DNA of 64,000 nucleotides from Euwallacea fornicatus (Eukaryota; Arthropoda; Insecta; Coleoptera; Curculionidae), in the NCBI RefSeq assembly GCF_040115645.1, contig NC_089562.1, positions 1 through 64,000 on the forward strand, in the 5' to 3' direction. The notes under the pieces are model-generated. The model had not been told where the DNA came from. It did not search any database and saw only the letters and a list, made by a program, of their open reading frames with translations. Below are positions 33,938 through 45,942 of this stretch, piece by piece (position 1 is the first letter of the stretch; the number at the start of each line of letters is the position of its first letter). Both the position numbers and the translations under genes were made by a program.

Positions 33938-34250
33938 AATAACTTCGGCAAATGTGCTCCAAATGTTTTCAAAAATGACTCCAAGAAAGAGCTCGACGAA
34001 CTCTTTAAGATGGCACACACGGCTTGATTGTATCTTGTCGAGTTTCCTAAATAAAGAGTCATTCATGTGCTCAAACACGCTTTTTTCGTGACTTATTACA
34101 TTTTTGAACTTTATTAACTTCGGCAAATGAGCTCCAAATTTCTTCAAAAATGACTCAAATTCATCAGCTCGAACTGCTCTTTAATATGACTCGTACGGTT
34201 TGATTGTATCTTATTGAGTTTTCCTAATACAGGGTCATTTATAATTCTTT
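33938..34250. repeat. Two-copy tandem repeat, period about 175 bp
   Basis: Copy 1 starts at about 33941 (AACTTCGGCAAATGTGCTCC) and copy 2 at 34116 (AACTTCGGCAAATGAGCTCC). Both contain TTCAAAAATGACTC, an AGCTCGA block, CGGTTTGATTGTATCTT and GAGTTT.CCTAA. No coding potential. The 34251-35026 stretch has no recognisable gene or repeat. Confidence 0.6.
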
Positions 34251-35026
34251 GGCCATTTTGTAGGAGCACGTGCACAATTTTTCCGTCGTATCATAAGAAT
34301 CCGTCGTATGTGAACCCGTGTTAGAAGAGATCCTACTGCAGTCTATTGAACACCAAAATGAATTTTGAGAAGAAAATGGAATTATCCAAGTATCTCTTTC
34401 GGACCCTGTGTCAACGCTTGTAAAGTGGGTCAAGGTCGAGAAAAAACAGTTTTCTAAAATTTGACCATAGACAGCTGGAGGGACAAATCTTAGTTACATT
34501 TCTTAGCCATGGGAGTGAAATTACGATTAAAACGTACTTTCGTAGGTTCGATTACATTCTGTTGCCTCAATTTCGACATGTTTATTTTTCAAATATTATC
34601 AACAATCATATAGTGAAGGTTTCGTGTGTCTGTGGGAATCCTTCTTCTATACGATTTTGTATTTGTCACTGCAGCAAAAGATATTCTTGGCCTTCGCCTT
34701 AATAAAATCATTGTCCCCTCAAGTCCCAAAGTGATTTTACCGGTTTGAAAAGTTAAGTTGTTTTTGCTTTGGGTGGTTACATTCATAGTTCGCAGTCCGC
34801 TTGCAAAGGTATTATAAGTTCTCAAAAATAATTTGTTTTAAATCTTTTGTACCGATATTTACACAGAGGCATTACGTAAATACACAACAATTTGCAGTTA
34901 AGTATTTGATTGCTTTGCTTTGCATTAGAGCCGGCTCTGTAGGTTTCATCGTCGAATTTGCTAATTGCAATATTAAAGTTTTGCGCACGACTCGGCATAA
35001 TTCCAGTTCGGCTATTGTCTAGTATA

Positions 35027-36347
35027 CAGGGTGTTTGGTTTACCGATACACATCCGAACGAGGATGGTCGAGGTCGGTAAGATGAATGTGAACGTATTTG
35101 ACCATATATACTATTATACCAAGTGTGACGCATTTCCAGATATCGCCATTTTTCCGAATTTTACCAAATTCGCTGTTTACTTCCTTGGAAGTTATAATAA
35201 AAATTGAATAGAACATTTGTTGTGACTCTCTCGGTTTTCGCATAAACTTGAATATGTACATATTTTATCGATATCAAACATGTAGTGGTATCTAAATATG
35301 AAAAAAAGTGTGATGCTTTAAAATTCCTAAAATGAATTTCTCTAATATCAAACTTGACTTTGTAAGTAAATAAAGAGAAAAATGCAAATGGATCGTTGGA
35401 GTCGTTCAAATATCTTTGAAAACTTCTTTGACCGTTGCTCTTTCGAATGATATATTGAAAGCCGCAGAGTTAACGCTCCATAAGGTATTTAATTAAGAAA
35501 GAAAAAAAATAGCAAAAAAATGCATGGGACATTACGTGCCGATATTGAAGATGGAAGATTTCTTCGCGGGATTTTATGGACGGATCAATCTAAATGTACC
35601 CGCGAAGGAATTACCAATTTTCAGAAATGAAAAGGGCTTAGAAGACGCTCCAAGCTCGGCTAAATTTCGATGAAACAACAGAAGGTAATTTTTTGCTGGT
35701 CGCTGCCTTTCTGGATATCGCTCTAGATATGTTTCCGAAGTAATTTGCACATTTCGCGCACATGCGAAGAGCAGTCAATTTCTAGCATATCTCATTTTTC
35801 GTCACTTGAAAAAGGCATTTTCAGAAGAAAATTGTGTGAAATTTGTTTATCGAAACAAATGCCTGTGTGTTATTTCCAAAGCACTCTTTGCGAAAAACAG
35901 GATTTTTGATATTTCTTTTAAACAGCAAGACCGAATCTTAACACGTGATACATCATCGTAGTCGACAAAAAAAAATCGAATCCAGAAATGTGAAAATCCT
36001 AGATGACGCCCATAAGAAAAAATAAAGTTGATGATGGTTCCGGAAAATCGAAACGTCGGATTCCAATTATGACACTGTCATGTCGTCGAGGAGAAAAAGT
36101 GACTACGAAAATGTGCCAGCCATTTTCAATTATCTTTTCAAACGAATCGAGAAAAAAATAAAAATCTTTTTTCGACATTTCGTATTTTCCCGGATATTTC
36201 CGGAAGTAATCGAAATTTTATAATTCTTCGAACGGCATCTTACAAAGCCGAAAATGCGCAACTTTCCCCTAATTTCACCGACCTCGTATCTCTTCAAATA
36301 ACCGAGATCCCCCCCTGGTTGTGCTCGGTCGTAAAACGGACATCCTG
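35027..36347. mobile_element. CAGGGTGT-type repeat, copy 2 (1321 bp), TA-flanked
   Basis: Left terminus CAGGGTGTTTGG after TA at 35025-35026 and right terminus CGGACATCCTG before TA at 36348-36349. Short imperfect inverted ends; no transposase. The right 480 bp are shared with 190-671. Probably a non-autonomous DNA element. It ends about 90 bp before the first serpin coding exon and could contribute to its promoter region. Confidence 0.5.
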
Positions 36348-36439
36348 TATAAAGCGTCCTCGTGTAGAGCAACAAAATTTCCCAATATCATTTTTTCCGG
36401 GTGTACACTTCTTTTTTTTCGCTTTCAGAATCGTCCAGA

Positions 36440-36562
36440 ATGCAGCTGATGCAAATATGCCTAATTTTTACCGCTTTATTGGTGTTGAGTCACTGCAACG
36501 GAACGGAGCCGTTCAGTGCGTTTGCCACTGGAAATTGGCAATTTACGGCACGATTGTATAAC
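36440..36562 (+). CDS. Serpin, first coding exon (signal peptide)
   Basis: A 41-codon exon starting MQLMQICLIFTALLVLSHCNG, a clear secretory signal peptide (hydrophobic core about residues 5-16). Then the start of helix A, FATGNWQFTARLYN, ending in phase 0 at a GTAAGT donor (36563). A TTTCGCTTTCAG acceptor at 36428 shows that an untranslated exon lies upstream. The next exon with matching phase and sequence (EILKDELDKNFIFSSFS) is at 49641, so intron 1 is 13.1 kb. Linking the two is inference from phase and serpin alignment (helix A followed by the NF.FSSFS strand); nothing in between fits better. Confidence 0.75.
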
Positions 36563-37627
36563 GTAAGTCATTATTTCTCATAATATCTTTTATTCCGAGT
36601 GACGCAATTAAGAGGGACTGCGTTGCTCAAAGTTTCACGATGACGTCAACATTAGTTGTCACAGATTGGGGGAGGGAGGCCGCACTTCGTTGGGGCTAGC
36701 GCGCGTTAGTTGCAAACGACAAACTTTGAAGAATGTTTTATTTATTAAGAGGTTTAAGAGAGAACGTTCTAGAATGGCATATTATCATGAGAAAACCACA
36801 ATTTAAGCCTTAATAAACTCGGTATTCTCTAGCAAATCGCCACTTCCTACCTTCCTAACAGGATAATAGATTTCTTTCATGAGAGAGCTGCTGTCCCAAT
36901 ATAAGCTCCTATAGAAATCTTCAGAGTCGTCCTCAAATTGAGTAGAAGACTCGCGTACCGTGCCCCCGACTAAATCCTCCACATGGGCGACAAACATCCT
37001 AAAGTTCCGTTCTGAATAGTCCGTGCAACGATGACAATAGGAATTTGGGTATGCGGTCCGAAATGACCCATAAATACTTGTTTTTGTCCACCTATAATTT
37101 CACAAATTTAGGAAAATTCAGGAAGCTGAACAAGGTACTATTAGGCCTTAATATCCGCCGGAAAAGTTAATTATGCATGGTAATTTTCTAGGACTGCGAT
37201 ATTTGATTCTGAATAAGACGTTTTATAATTCCAACATCCAATAGCATTTTGGTCTATCAAGTTGAAAAACTGAACCTCTCCGTCGGTGATAACTTGACTT
37301 GTGGCATGGGTATCAGGATCTGGAATTAACATTGTAATTATCCACATTAAGCAAAAATTTCACTTCGGTTGTTAAATTATACTTGACAAATCTGTATTTA
37401 ATCGTCAAAAAAACTGAACTGTTGAAAAATCTAGAAGCGACTGAAAGGAACGTACCTCTTTCGTTACTGGAAAAGTAAAATTCATGGTAAATATCCTCGG
37501 TCAGTGAGGAATTGTGCAGTATTTTCGTGGATACTGCAAATTCTCTGTTACTGGCCAGAGGGCTGAAGTATAAGTTTCTGAATCCATCTGGTAGGGTTGG
37601 AGTGAGACTAAGGCCAAATATGCCTTC

Positions 37628-37914
37628 TGTTGGCGAGTGGACTGTATTCTTCTATGGTTTTTGGCTATTAACAAGCCCCGCGGGGTATTTTAGTTGTAGC
37701 ACATTTATTCTTTTTCAAACCAGCTTAAGAACTAACACCGAGCTGCTAAAACGTGTCTTGATTATATATTCTAGGGTATTCCCCCTTTTCTCCAGAAGTT
37801 CTATTATTTTCCGCTCCCACCTTCCGGCGCTAGCAGCGCCGGAACCGACGTATGTCAGGTTGATGCCGGGGCGCGGGAGTTTCGAATCTAATAGAACCCC
37901 TGGGATTCTAAACA
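37628..37914 (-). repeat. BEL element 3' LTR
   Basis: 287 bp, no difference seen from the copy at 43962-44248. Contains an inverted pair CCGGCGCTAGCAGCGCCGG near 37826. Confidence 0.95.
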
Positions 37915-38087
37915 TACTCCCGCCCGTTGAAAGGATGGCTTTCAACCAAAGGAAACCACGTAATTCGACTAAAATCAAACAAATAACTTAAACTAGACTT
38001 AAGATACCTACAAATTTTTAACATTTAAATTAAAGACAAAGGCGCGTAGGGCATTCTAAGAATATTTGGATAAATTGGGGAGAGGCT

Positions 38088-41000
38088 TCACGAATCCTCT
38101 TCGGCCTGAGAGGGGAACGGGCATAGGCGCGCCACTGCTCGTCGGATCGTCCCCTTTTTGGTGCGCAGCGTGACTACCCGTACGACGCCATCTTTGCCTG
38201 GGTGCAGTTCGGATATGATACCCAGCTGCCACTGCATGGGTGGTGAATGATCCTCTTTGATCAAAACTAAGGTGCCTTCGCGAACATTGTGTCCTTCCCG
38301 CCTCCATTTGACTCGACCCTGAAGTTCGGAGATGTATTCTTTGGACCAGCGGGTCCAGAAATTTTGCTGGATCTGTTGGATCCGCTGGTGACGGGAGAGA
38401 CGTCCTTCTGGCAGATGGAGGAGGCTCGGGTCTGGAACGGCCGTAAGTGACCGCCCGATCAGAAGATGAGAGGGTGTCAGTGGCGGTAAATCGAGAGAGT
38501 CAACGGAAAGAGGAGTGAGGGGGCGGGAATTCAGGATGGCAGTTATTTGAGCCAATAGAGTGTACAATTCTTCAAAAGTTAATAAAGCATTACCCGCTAC
38601 TCTTTTCAAGTGGTATTTTGCTGATTTCACACCTGCCTCCCAGAGGCCACCGAAATGGGGGGAGTAAGCTGGAATGAATTTCCAGTTGAATTGCGCTTTC
38701 GCCAAGGCGCAGGTCAAGTGAGACTCTTCGTTTTCAAGGAACTGCCCGAGTTCCCGAAGCTCCGAGTTTGCACCCACAAAGTTGGTACCATTATCGGACC
38801 TTATCACGCTAGGCATGCCCCATCGGGAGGCAAAACGCCTTAAGGACATTATGAACGACTCGGTAGTTAAATCGGACACCAATTCGAGATGGATGGCTCT
38901 GCTAGCGAAGCATATGAATATTGCCACATAGCATTTTGAGGTGCCGCACCCACGGCCCTTCCGGTCCTTTATATTGAAGGGGCCGGCGTAATCAACGCCG
39001 GTGATGGAAAAGGCAGCATTTGGGGTGACTCGATCGTAGGGCAAGTGCCCCATTAGAGGGGGCACTGACTTGGGATTTGCTTTGAAGCACGGCACGCAAT
39101 TACGTACAACTTTTCTAGCAAGATTTCTACCACCTAACGCCCAGTATTTTTCGCGAATATTTGCTAAAAGCGTTTGCGGACCCGCATGAAGGAGGCGCTT
39201 GTGCTCTTCGATGAAAATCAACTGGGTGAGAGGGTGTTTAGCTGGAAGAATCTGGGGATGGCGCTTATCAAAATCAAAATCGGAGTTTTCCAATCTCCCG
39301 CCGACTCGGAGTACTCCCCTTGGGTCCATAAAGGGATTGAGGTTACTCAAAGGGCTCTTAGAAGGCATACGCTGGTTTTTGGACAGGACCTCGATTTCCC
39401 TTTGAAAACATTGAGCCTGAGTGACTCGAATCAAGTGATGCATGGCTTCGTATGTTTCCTCGATGCTAGGAAACATCGACGCACCCACGTTTTGCGCGTA
39501 TCTTGTGTGATTGATAAACCGCCAGACATAAGCCATGACACGTCTCAACCTGGGAAGGGATGAAAAACGCTCAAAGGGTATAATAGCAGAGTGCTCTTGC
39601 ACTGATACTGAGACGGTTTGGGGGACCTTCATCTCCAATTCGCTGGAATTGGGCCGACCTGCTTTTGAGAATTTGAGATTGGGAGAGGCTAGCCAGGATG
39701 GTCCCGTCCACCACTGAGTCGAGTCCTTTAATGCGCGGGGACTCACACCTCGCGATAGCAAATCGGCGGGATTCTCTTGAGACACCACATGGTGCCATTC
39801 CGCTGGGGACGACAGAGACTGTATCTCTGCAACTCGATGGCGGACGAAAGTCTTAAGACTCGAGGGCTCAAACCTTATCCAAGCAAGGACAATAGTGGAA
39901 TCACACCAGTAAAACTTACCGGTGATTGGGAGGTTGATGGACTTGACGACTGCATTCATCAATCTTGCAGAGAGCTGAGCTGCGCAGAGCTCTAATCTTG
40001 GAATCGTGAGGGAGCTTACTGGAGCCACCCTGGATTTTGCGCAAAGCAAGCGAGAGACAAAGGCCCCTTGAATATTGATAGAACGGATATAGATTGCGGC
40101 TCCATACGCCTTTTCACTCGCGTCGGAAAATGCGTGAATTTCGAACACGGGGGAGTCGACGCTGCTGACGAATCGAGGGACTGCAATACGATTAATTTCA
40201 GGTACCTCCTGAATAAAGGTATGCCACGGAACTGATACATCTGGAGGCAACTTTTCGTCCCAGTCGATCTCTTTTCGTCACAATTGCTGAAGCAGGGTCT
40301 TTGCATTGACGGTACACGGACCCAGAATGCCGAGCGGATCAAAGATTTTAGCGATGATTGAAAGCATCGCGCGTTTAGTGTACTCCTTGACAGCGGGCTG
40401 CTCTGCCAAGTTGTAAGTTAAATTATCATCTTGGCTATTCCACGATAAGCCTAGAGTTTTCACGGTCTTGTTTGCGCTCAGATCAATGGTATGGCAAGGT
40501 AGCTCGGCATCAAAGATCGTTGATTGTTCGATGATCCGCGGATCATTCGAAATCCATTTTCGAAGCGGAAAACCAACTGAGGATAGGATTTGAGACACGT
40601 CTGCGCAAATTTGGACGGCCTTAGGGATTGAATTGGCTCCATATAGAAAATCATCGACGTAAAAGGAGGTTCGAATAGCTTCAGCAGCTTCCGGGTGCGA
40701 TTCCTGAACTTCATCAGCTACCTGAAAAAGGCAGCGAATCGCAAGGAACGAACTCGAGGCTAGCCCATACGTTACTGTACTTAACTCATACCTTTCAACT
40801 GGCTGGGTTGGATCCGCTCTCCAAAGAATTCTTTGGAGCGAACGCTGCTGGGGTTCAACGAGGATCTGTCGATACATCATGGAAACATCAGCTCCTACCA
40901 CATAGGGGTAAATTCTGAACCTCAGCATTGTGGAAAATAGTTCTGGCTGAATCGTTGGCCCAGTCATGTGTACATCATTAATAGAAATGCCAGTAGATGT

Positions 41001-43295
41001 AACCGCGGATCCATCAAAGACTACGCGGAGCTTGGTAGTCATGCTGTCCTTTTTCAGGACCCCATGATGAGGCAAATAGTAAACGTGCTTCGGAGGTTGA
41101 ACTTCATCGACCACTTTGGTCATGTGACCAAAATTGAGATAGTCTTGCATGAATTTGACGTACATGTCCTTTAACGCGGGATTGCGTGCGAATTTTCTTT
41201 CCATGGCGAAAAATCGTCGTTCGGCTTGTTCAAAGGATTCTCCTAGGGAATCTAGAGACCCTTTGAACGGGATTGTAACAATGAACCGACCATTTTCATC
41301 CTTTCGGATGGTTTCCGAAAATATTTTTTCGCACGCACGCTCTTCGCTGGAAAGGGCTAGGAATTGTGGACATTCCTCAATTTCCCAAAAGTTTTTTAGA
41401 ACAAGATTCAAGTTGGTGTCCCTGGGGTTGGAAATTGTAGCGAGGTTGCAAAGGGTAGAATTCCCTACTGGATTTATGGATGGAAACCTTCCGGAGATAA
41501 CATAACCCAATTTTGTTTTATGCAAGTACGGATATTTTTGGAGTTCCTTGCAAAATAGGTCCCAAAACAAATCAACGCCGATAATCATATCAATTGGTTT
41601 GGGTTTCTGAAAGTTGGGATCGGCAAGTCGAATGTTTTTGGGGAGGTCAAAACCTTTCAGATCTATGGGTTCGGCTGGGATATTGCTAGTGATCCTTTCG
41701 GACACAAAGAATGTCAACCTTGACTTGAAGCTGGTGTGCTTGGACTGAATGCAAGCTTGGGTTGTTTCGGAGACATTGGACTTGCATTGATTTATACCGA
41801 TGACCCGAATATTAGTGGGGGTCACGGGCAATTGTAATTTCTCACACGCGACTTTTGACAGAAAATTCGACTGCGAACCGGAATCCAATAAGGCTACGCA
41901 ATCTTGGAAGGAACCTGAAGGGGATTGCACCTGGACGACCGCGGTTGGCAAGATACGAGTGATACTAGAATCAGTTCGGCAAAGATTGACGCTCACAGGG
42001 AGAGCTGTTTGGGCAGGCGCTTCAGCTCTTGGATTATCACGCTCCGCGGAGGCGATCTTGGGGAGATGAAGCAATGTGTTATGGGATTTTTTGCACTTTT
42101 TGCACTTATATGAGGATTTGCATTCATAGGAAGAATGCCCAGGACGGAAACAATTTAAACATCGATGTAACTCTTTCATTTTATCGATGCGAGCGGGGAC
42201 GGGCATTTGCAAAAGCGCTGGACACACATATAGTAAGTGATGTTCTTTGCACAGGGGACACACCGAACCTTGCGCGGCAGCATGAGAAAATGTTGTCCTT
42301 TTGGACGATGGCTTGCCCGAGGATAAGCCATGAACATTTACCTGCGCGGGTTTCTCCGAGTCCGCAGCTTTGCGGGCTAGAAGTTTGCATTGCTTTTGGA
42401 GGAAATCGAGCAAGTCGTCATTCTCGGGTGGGTCGTTTGAGTCGACACGCTCCTTTTCCCACTCTGCCTTGGTTAATGAATCGAGTTTTCGAAGAACGAT
42501 TTCGATAAGAAGGCTATTCCAAGTTTCGACTGGTTGACCGAGAGCCTTTAAAGCACGCAAATGACCGCTTACATTTCGATAAAGGGAGTTCAAAGCAGGA
42601 TGATTACATTTTACAATTTTTGGGAAGTCTAAAATTCCCTCAACATGCTTGTGGATCATGAAAGGCTTGTCCTCGTATTGCCTTTTGAGCAAATCCCAAG
42701 CCTCCTCATAATTTTTCGCGGATATGTCTAATCCTGCAATGGCCGTCGCGGCTTCTCCGATCAAAGACATACTGAGATATCGGAACTTTTCGATCGCGTC
42801 GACGGAGTCATTCAAATGGATAACCTTTTCGAAATGGTCATGGAACATGGCCCATTTGTCATAGGACCCATCAAACTTGGGGAGCTGCAGACTCGGAACC
42901 TTGACCTTGCCTTTTGCTTCGCGAACAGAGCTATGCTCAGTGCCATGAATCGAAGGAGCGCTTTCGTTTAATGGTTTTTTGACGCATCTGTCGATGAGAC
43001 AGTGCGCGGCTGCGGATGCCTTATAGAAACGGGATTCTACGGCGTCCCGTTCTTTGAATATGTTTTCTAAGTCTTCCCCATTAGCCAGCTCCTCTATGGA
43101 ACTCTGAGCAATGTTAAAATCTGAAAGGGCTTCTTCGATTCTATGAATGCGTTGATCTAACTCAGCAATGTCTAGTTCGGTCAACTCGTTATTCTCTTTG
43201 GCTTCTTCAAGACTCTTAACATAGTTCCTGAAAGTCGTAATACGCGCCTTGGCAGAAGCGCGCTTGCGCACTAATTTTGCCATGCTATCTTCCAT
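38088..43295 (-). pseudogene. BEL/Pao Gag-Pol polyprotein with a single in-frame TGA
   Basis: Reads leftward from the ATG at 43295. Gag region: coiled N-terminus and a DUF1759-type domain (FDGSYDKWAMFHDHFEK). Zinc knuckles: CPLCKEHHLLYVCP and CLNCFRPGHSSYEC. Protease: ALLDSGSQSNFLS. RT: GADVSMMYRQILVEP (catalytic D) and SFYVDDFLYGA (catalytic DD). RNase H start: IHAFSDASEKAYGAA. Integrase: zinc region CVPCFKANP, then GVDYAGPF and IRSDNGTNFVGAN (two D) and FGGLWEAGVKSAKYH (E). A C-terminal domain near PMQWQLGIISELHPGKDG. The one lesion seen is a TGA at 40278-40280, between RT and RNase H, in an otherwise continuous frame of about 1735 codons. In active relatives this is one polyprotein. Confidence 0.92.
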
Positions 43296-43961
43296 TGCGG
43301 CGATGCAATCAAATATAAAATGTAAACAAAGGCAATTGAACGAAATTCAAAAAAGGATTTCAAAATTAAAACTTGATTTTTGTTGTAAATCGATTTTTAA
43401 ATATCGATTTTTGGGGTGCCGAAAATTCGATATCGACTTGAATTGGAGTATCGACGTGGGATGATGGCGTATCGATTATTTTAATTCGATACGTTGGGAT
43501 CGATTATACAAAATACCCTATGAAACAAAAGACATAAACATTAATGAGGGTTATCAAAATCAATTTTTTGCGATATTAAATCGAAATGATCCTATGTCTT
43601 GGGATATGACACTTAGTGTGTCGGATTTATAGATTAGGAGGTGCAGTTCAATATTAAAACTGGCTCGAATTATTGGGGTTGAGGATAAAGGAGTATTCTT
43701 TGTTTTTCCTCTCTTTTCACGCGACCGCAGCCACACTACTCAAGTTCTAATCTATTCTTACGTTACGTCCTGTGGTTCAACTACTCCGAACAAGATTTCC
43801 TTGTTTCTCGGGATGCTCCAATCCTTGGATTCAGCAATATCGCAATACTACTGACTTGCTTGGGAGGTAGACACAACAAGATCGATGTGGATTTCGATCG
43901 GGTGGTAGAAAAAACGTGTCATCTTTTTCATCCAGTGACATCCAGCTCGATATGGACCAAA

Positions 43962-44248
43962 TGTTGGCGAGTGGACTGTATTCTTCTATGGTTTTTGGCT
44001 ATTAACAAGCCCCGCGGGGTATTTTAGTTGTAGCACATTTATTCTTTTTCAAACCAGCTTAAGAACTAACACCGAGCTGCTAAAACGTGTCTTGATTATA
44101 TATTCTAGGGTATTCCCCCTTTTCTCCAGAAGTTCTATTATTTTCCGCTCCCACCTTCCGGCGCTAGCAGCGCCGGAACCGACGTATGTCAGGTTGATGC
44201 CGGGGCGCGGGAGTTTCGAATCTAATAGAACCCCTGGGATTCTAAACA
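43962..44248 (-). repeat. BEL element 5' LTR
   Basis: 287 bp, matching the 3' LTR at 37628-37914. The internal side begins with TTTGGTCCATATCGAG on the minus strand, the expected place of the tRNA primer site; I do not assign the tRNA. Confidence 0.92.
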
Positions 44249-44295
44249 CCTTCAGTACCCCCGTTGGAAATTCACGTCGTCTACGTTAAAGTCTC

Positions 44296-45942
44296 CTGAA
44301 ATTGTGACACAACTGAGGGCTATCGTAACTGTTAAGAGATGTACCTTTTGAAATGCCAATAATTTGGCACCAATTGCAATATTAAGCATTGTTTACGCAT
44401 GCGCGGTTTGTTAGTGCCAGAATACACATAGTTCCAGCCTACCGGTGCTATAAAGTCCAAACGCCTTTAACACATTTATCTGTAGGTAACTATTATTAGC
44501 ACTTAATGGCACTTCAGAATTTACGTGTTTACAGATGTATAGACGTCGGCGATAGTCAATTGACCCAAAATGATTCTTGCAGGTACAAACCCTACATAAA
44601 ACCAGTTGAAGTTTTTGGGATTAGCGCCAGTGTAATTCCAGAAAATTAAACTGCTTCTAAAGCAGGGTTTATACGTGCACGAGACATTGGCGCCAGAGTT
44701 TTTGCACGTATAGATACCCCAATAATTCGTAGTAATAAATATATCAAAAATAGTTGAAGTGTTTGACGTTGGCGTCAATGAACCGTGCGTGTAAAACCCT
44801 GGATCATTACTTTGATACTGGCGCCAGTAAGGCATGTATAATTAAACCTTGTTTTAGACTAATGCCCCAATACCTTAACGTTATAGTGAGTCCGGGAATT
44901 TTTGTCATTGCAACGGTTTAAATCTAATTTTAATTATTTATCGATATTTTCGAGTGGAGCTTATGGGATCACCCCACCGACAAACTAAAATCCCATTATT
45001 TTCATTAAAAATAAGAAGCTATACAAACGTTCGTCTATGAAATAGAGATTTCCGCCCATTGTACGACGTTTAAGCCACAGTCGATGGCAAAACGACGTTA
45101 CACGCTTTCAAGGTTTTACGAGGGATGTTCCTGTAAATATCCTCGTGAGAAGTATTTTAGTAAAAAATTACAATCAGTAAGAATTGGAAAAGTAATTAAA
45201 CGTCATCTGAAGCCTCGAAGATTACACAAAAAAATTCAAGCATTTGACTTACAATTGATTTCAATGGAAACTGCAAGTCTGGCATCACTTCAAAACTGGC
45301 CTTGTATGCTGCCTCCATGAAATGAACAAATGGATCATTACGTCAGGTTCCGCAAAAAATGGGTCAAAGGTGGACATCCAGGCGGTAACAGTGGTTCGAA
45401 ATGTTGCTGAACGATAGAAGATACGTTTTGCTTGCGAGACCTACAGGTACCTGAATAAATTCTCGGCAAAGTAAGAATTCAAAAAGAAAAACAGGATTTA
45501 TTAGGGTCCTCCAGTAAAGAAAAGGTATATGAAACTTTCAATGAAATTTTGGATTAATAAGACATTTTTTAGTGTTTTCAACCTATTGGACCACTGGACG
45601 GTTTCTCGGGAGTCTAGACATTTTTTGTTGCCCTTTTTATGGGCCCTGCCGTGACTCAATTCTTCATTTCGTGACCCGAAATAGTTTTTCGCACCAACCG
45701 GGAGCCTCTTGCATAGGCAACCAGATATACAGACATAATTTATAGTTACGATTTTCTCGTAGATTTACGTGATTATTAGAATTAGTTTTAGAATTTTGAT
45801 CGTTGGGAACTTTAGCAGGGAAATTCCATGGAAACGTTGAAATAAATACCGCGTATTGATGAGTTTTACGGATTCTACGGAAATCATTTTCCAGATGGGC
45901 TACCAGTACAGTGGTCTGGTGGTCCTAACGACGAAAACTTAC
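44296..45942. other. Intron of the yellow-family pseudogene; no gene
   Basis: AT-rich, with several GGCGCCA(G/A)T-type short repeats at 44620-44830. A 104-codon minus-strand frame at 44521-44835 and a 78-codon plus-strand frame at 45084-45320 have no recognisable motif and look like chance or decayed repeat sequence. Confidence 0.4.

Larger units (their letters stand above)
37628..44248 (-). mobile_element. BEL/Pao LTR retrotransposon, complete, 6621 bp
   Basis: Two LTRs of 287 bp (37628-37914 and 43962-44248) that look identical, with TG...CA ends and a 5-bp duplication CCTTC at 37623-37627 and 44249-44253. Oriented leftward: the 5' LTR is the right one, followed by a leader of about 660 bp (43961-43296), then a long gag-pol frame to 38088. 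A purine-rich GGGCGGGAG tract precedes the 3' LTR. It interrupts exon 4 of the yellow-family pseudogene. Identical LTRs mean a recent insertion. Confidence 0.95.

Noticed and set aside
37826..37846. Palindrome in the BEL LTR as a terminator or attachment site
   Set aside because: This is a eukaryotic LTR; a short GC palindrome here has no such role that I can support.
44521..44835. 104-codon minus-strand frame in the yellow intron
   Set aside because: Made of short repeated GGCGCCA elements with no protein motif; does not fit the yellow family.
45084..45320. 78-codon plus-strand frame MAKRRYTLSRFYEGC
   Set aside because: Basic and without recognisable motif or splice partners; probably chance.
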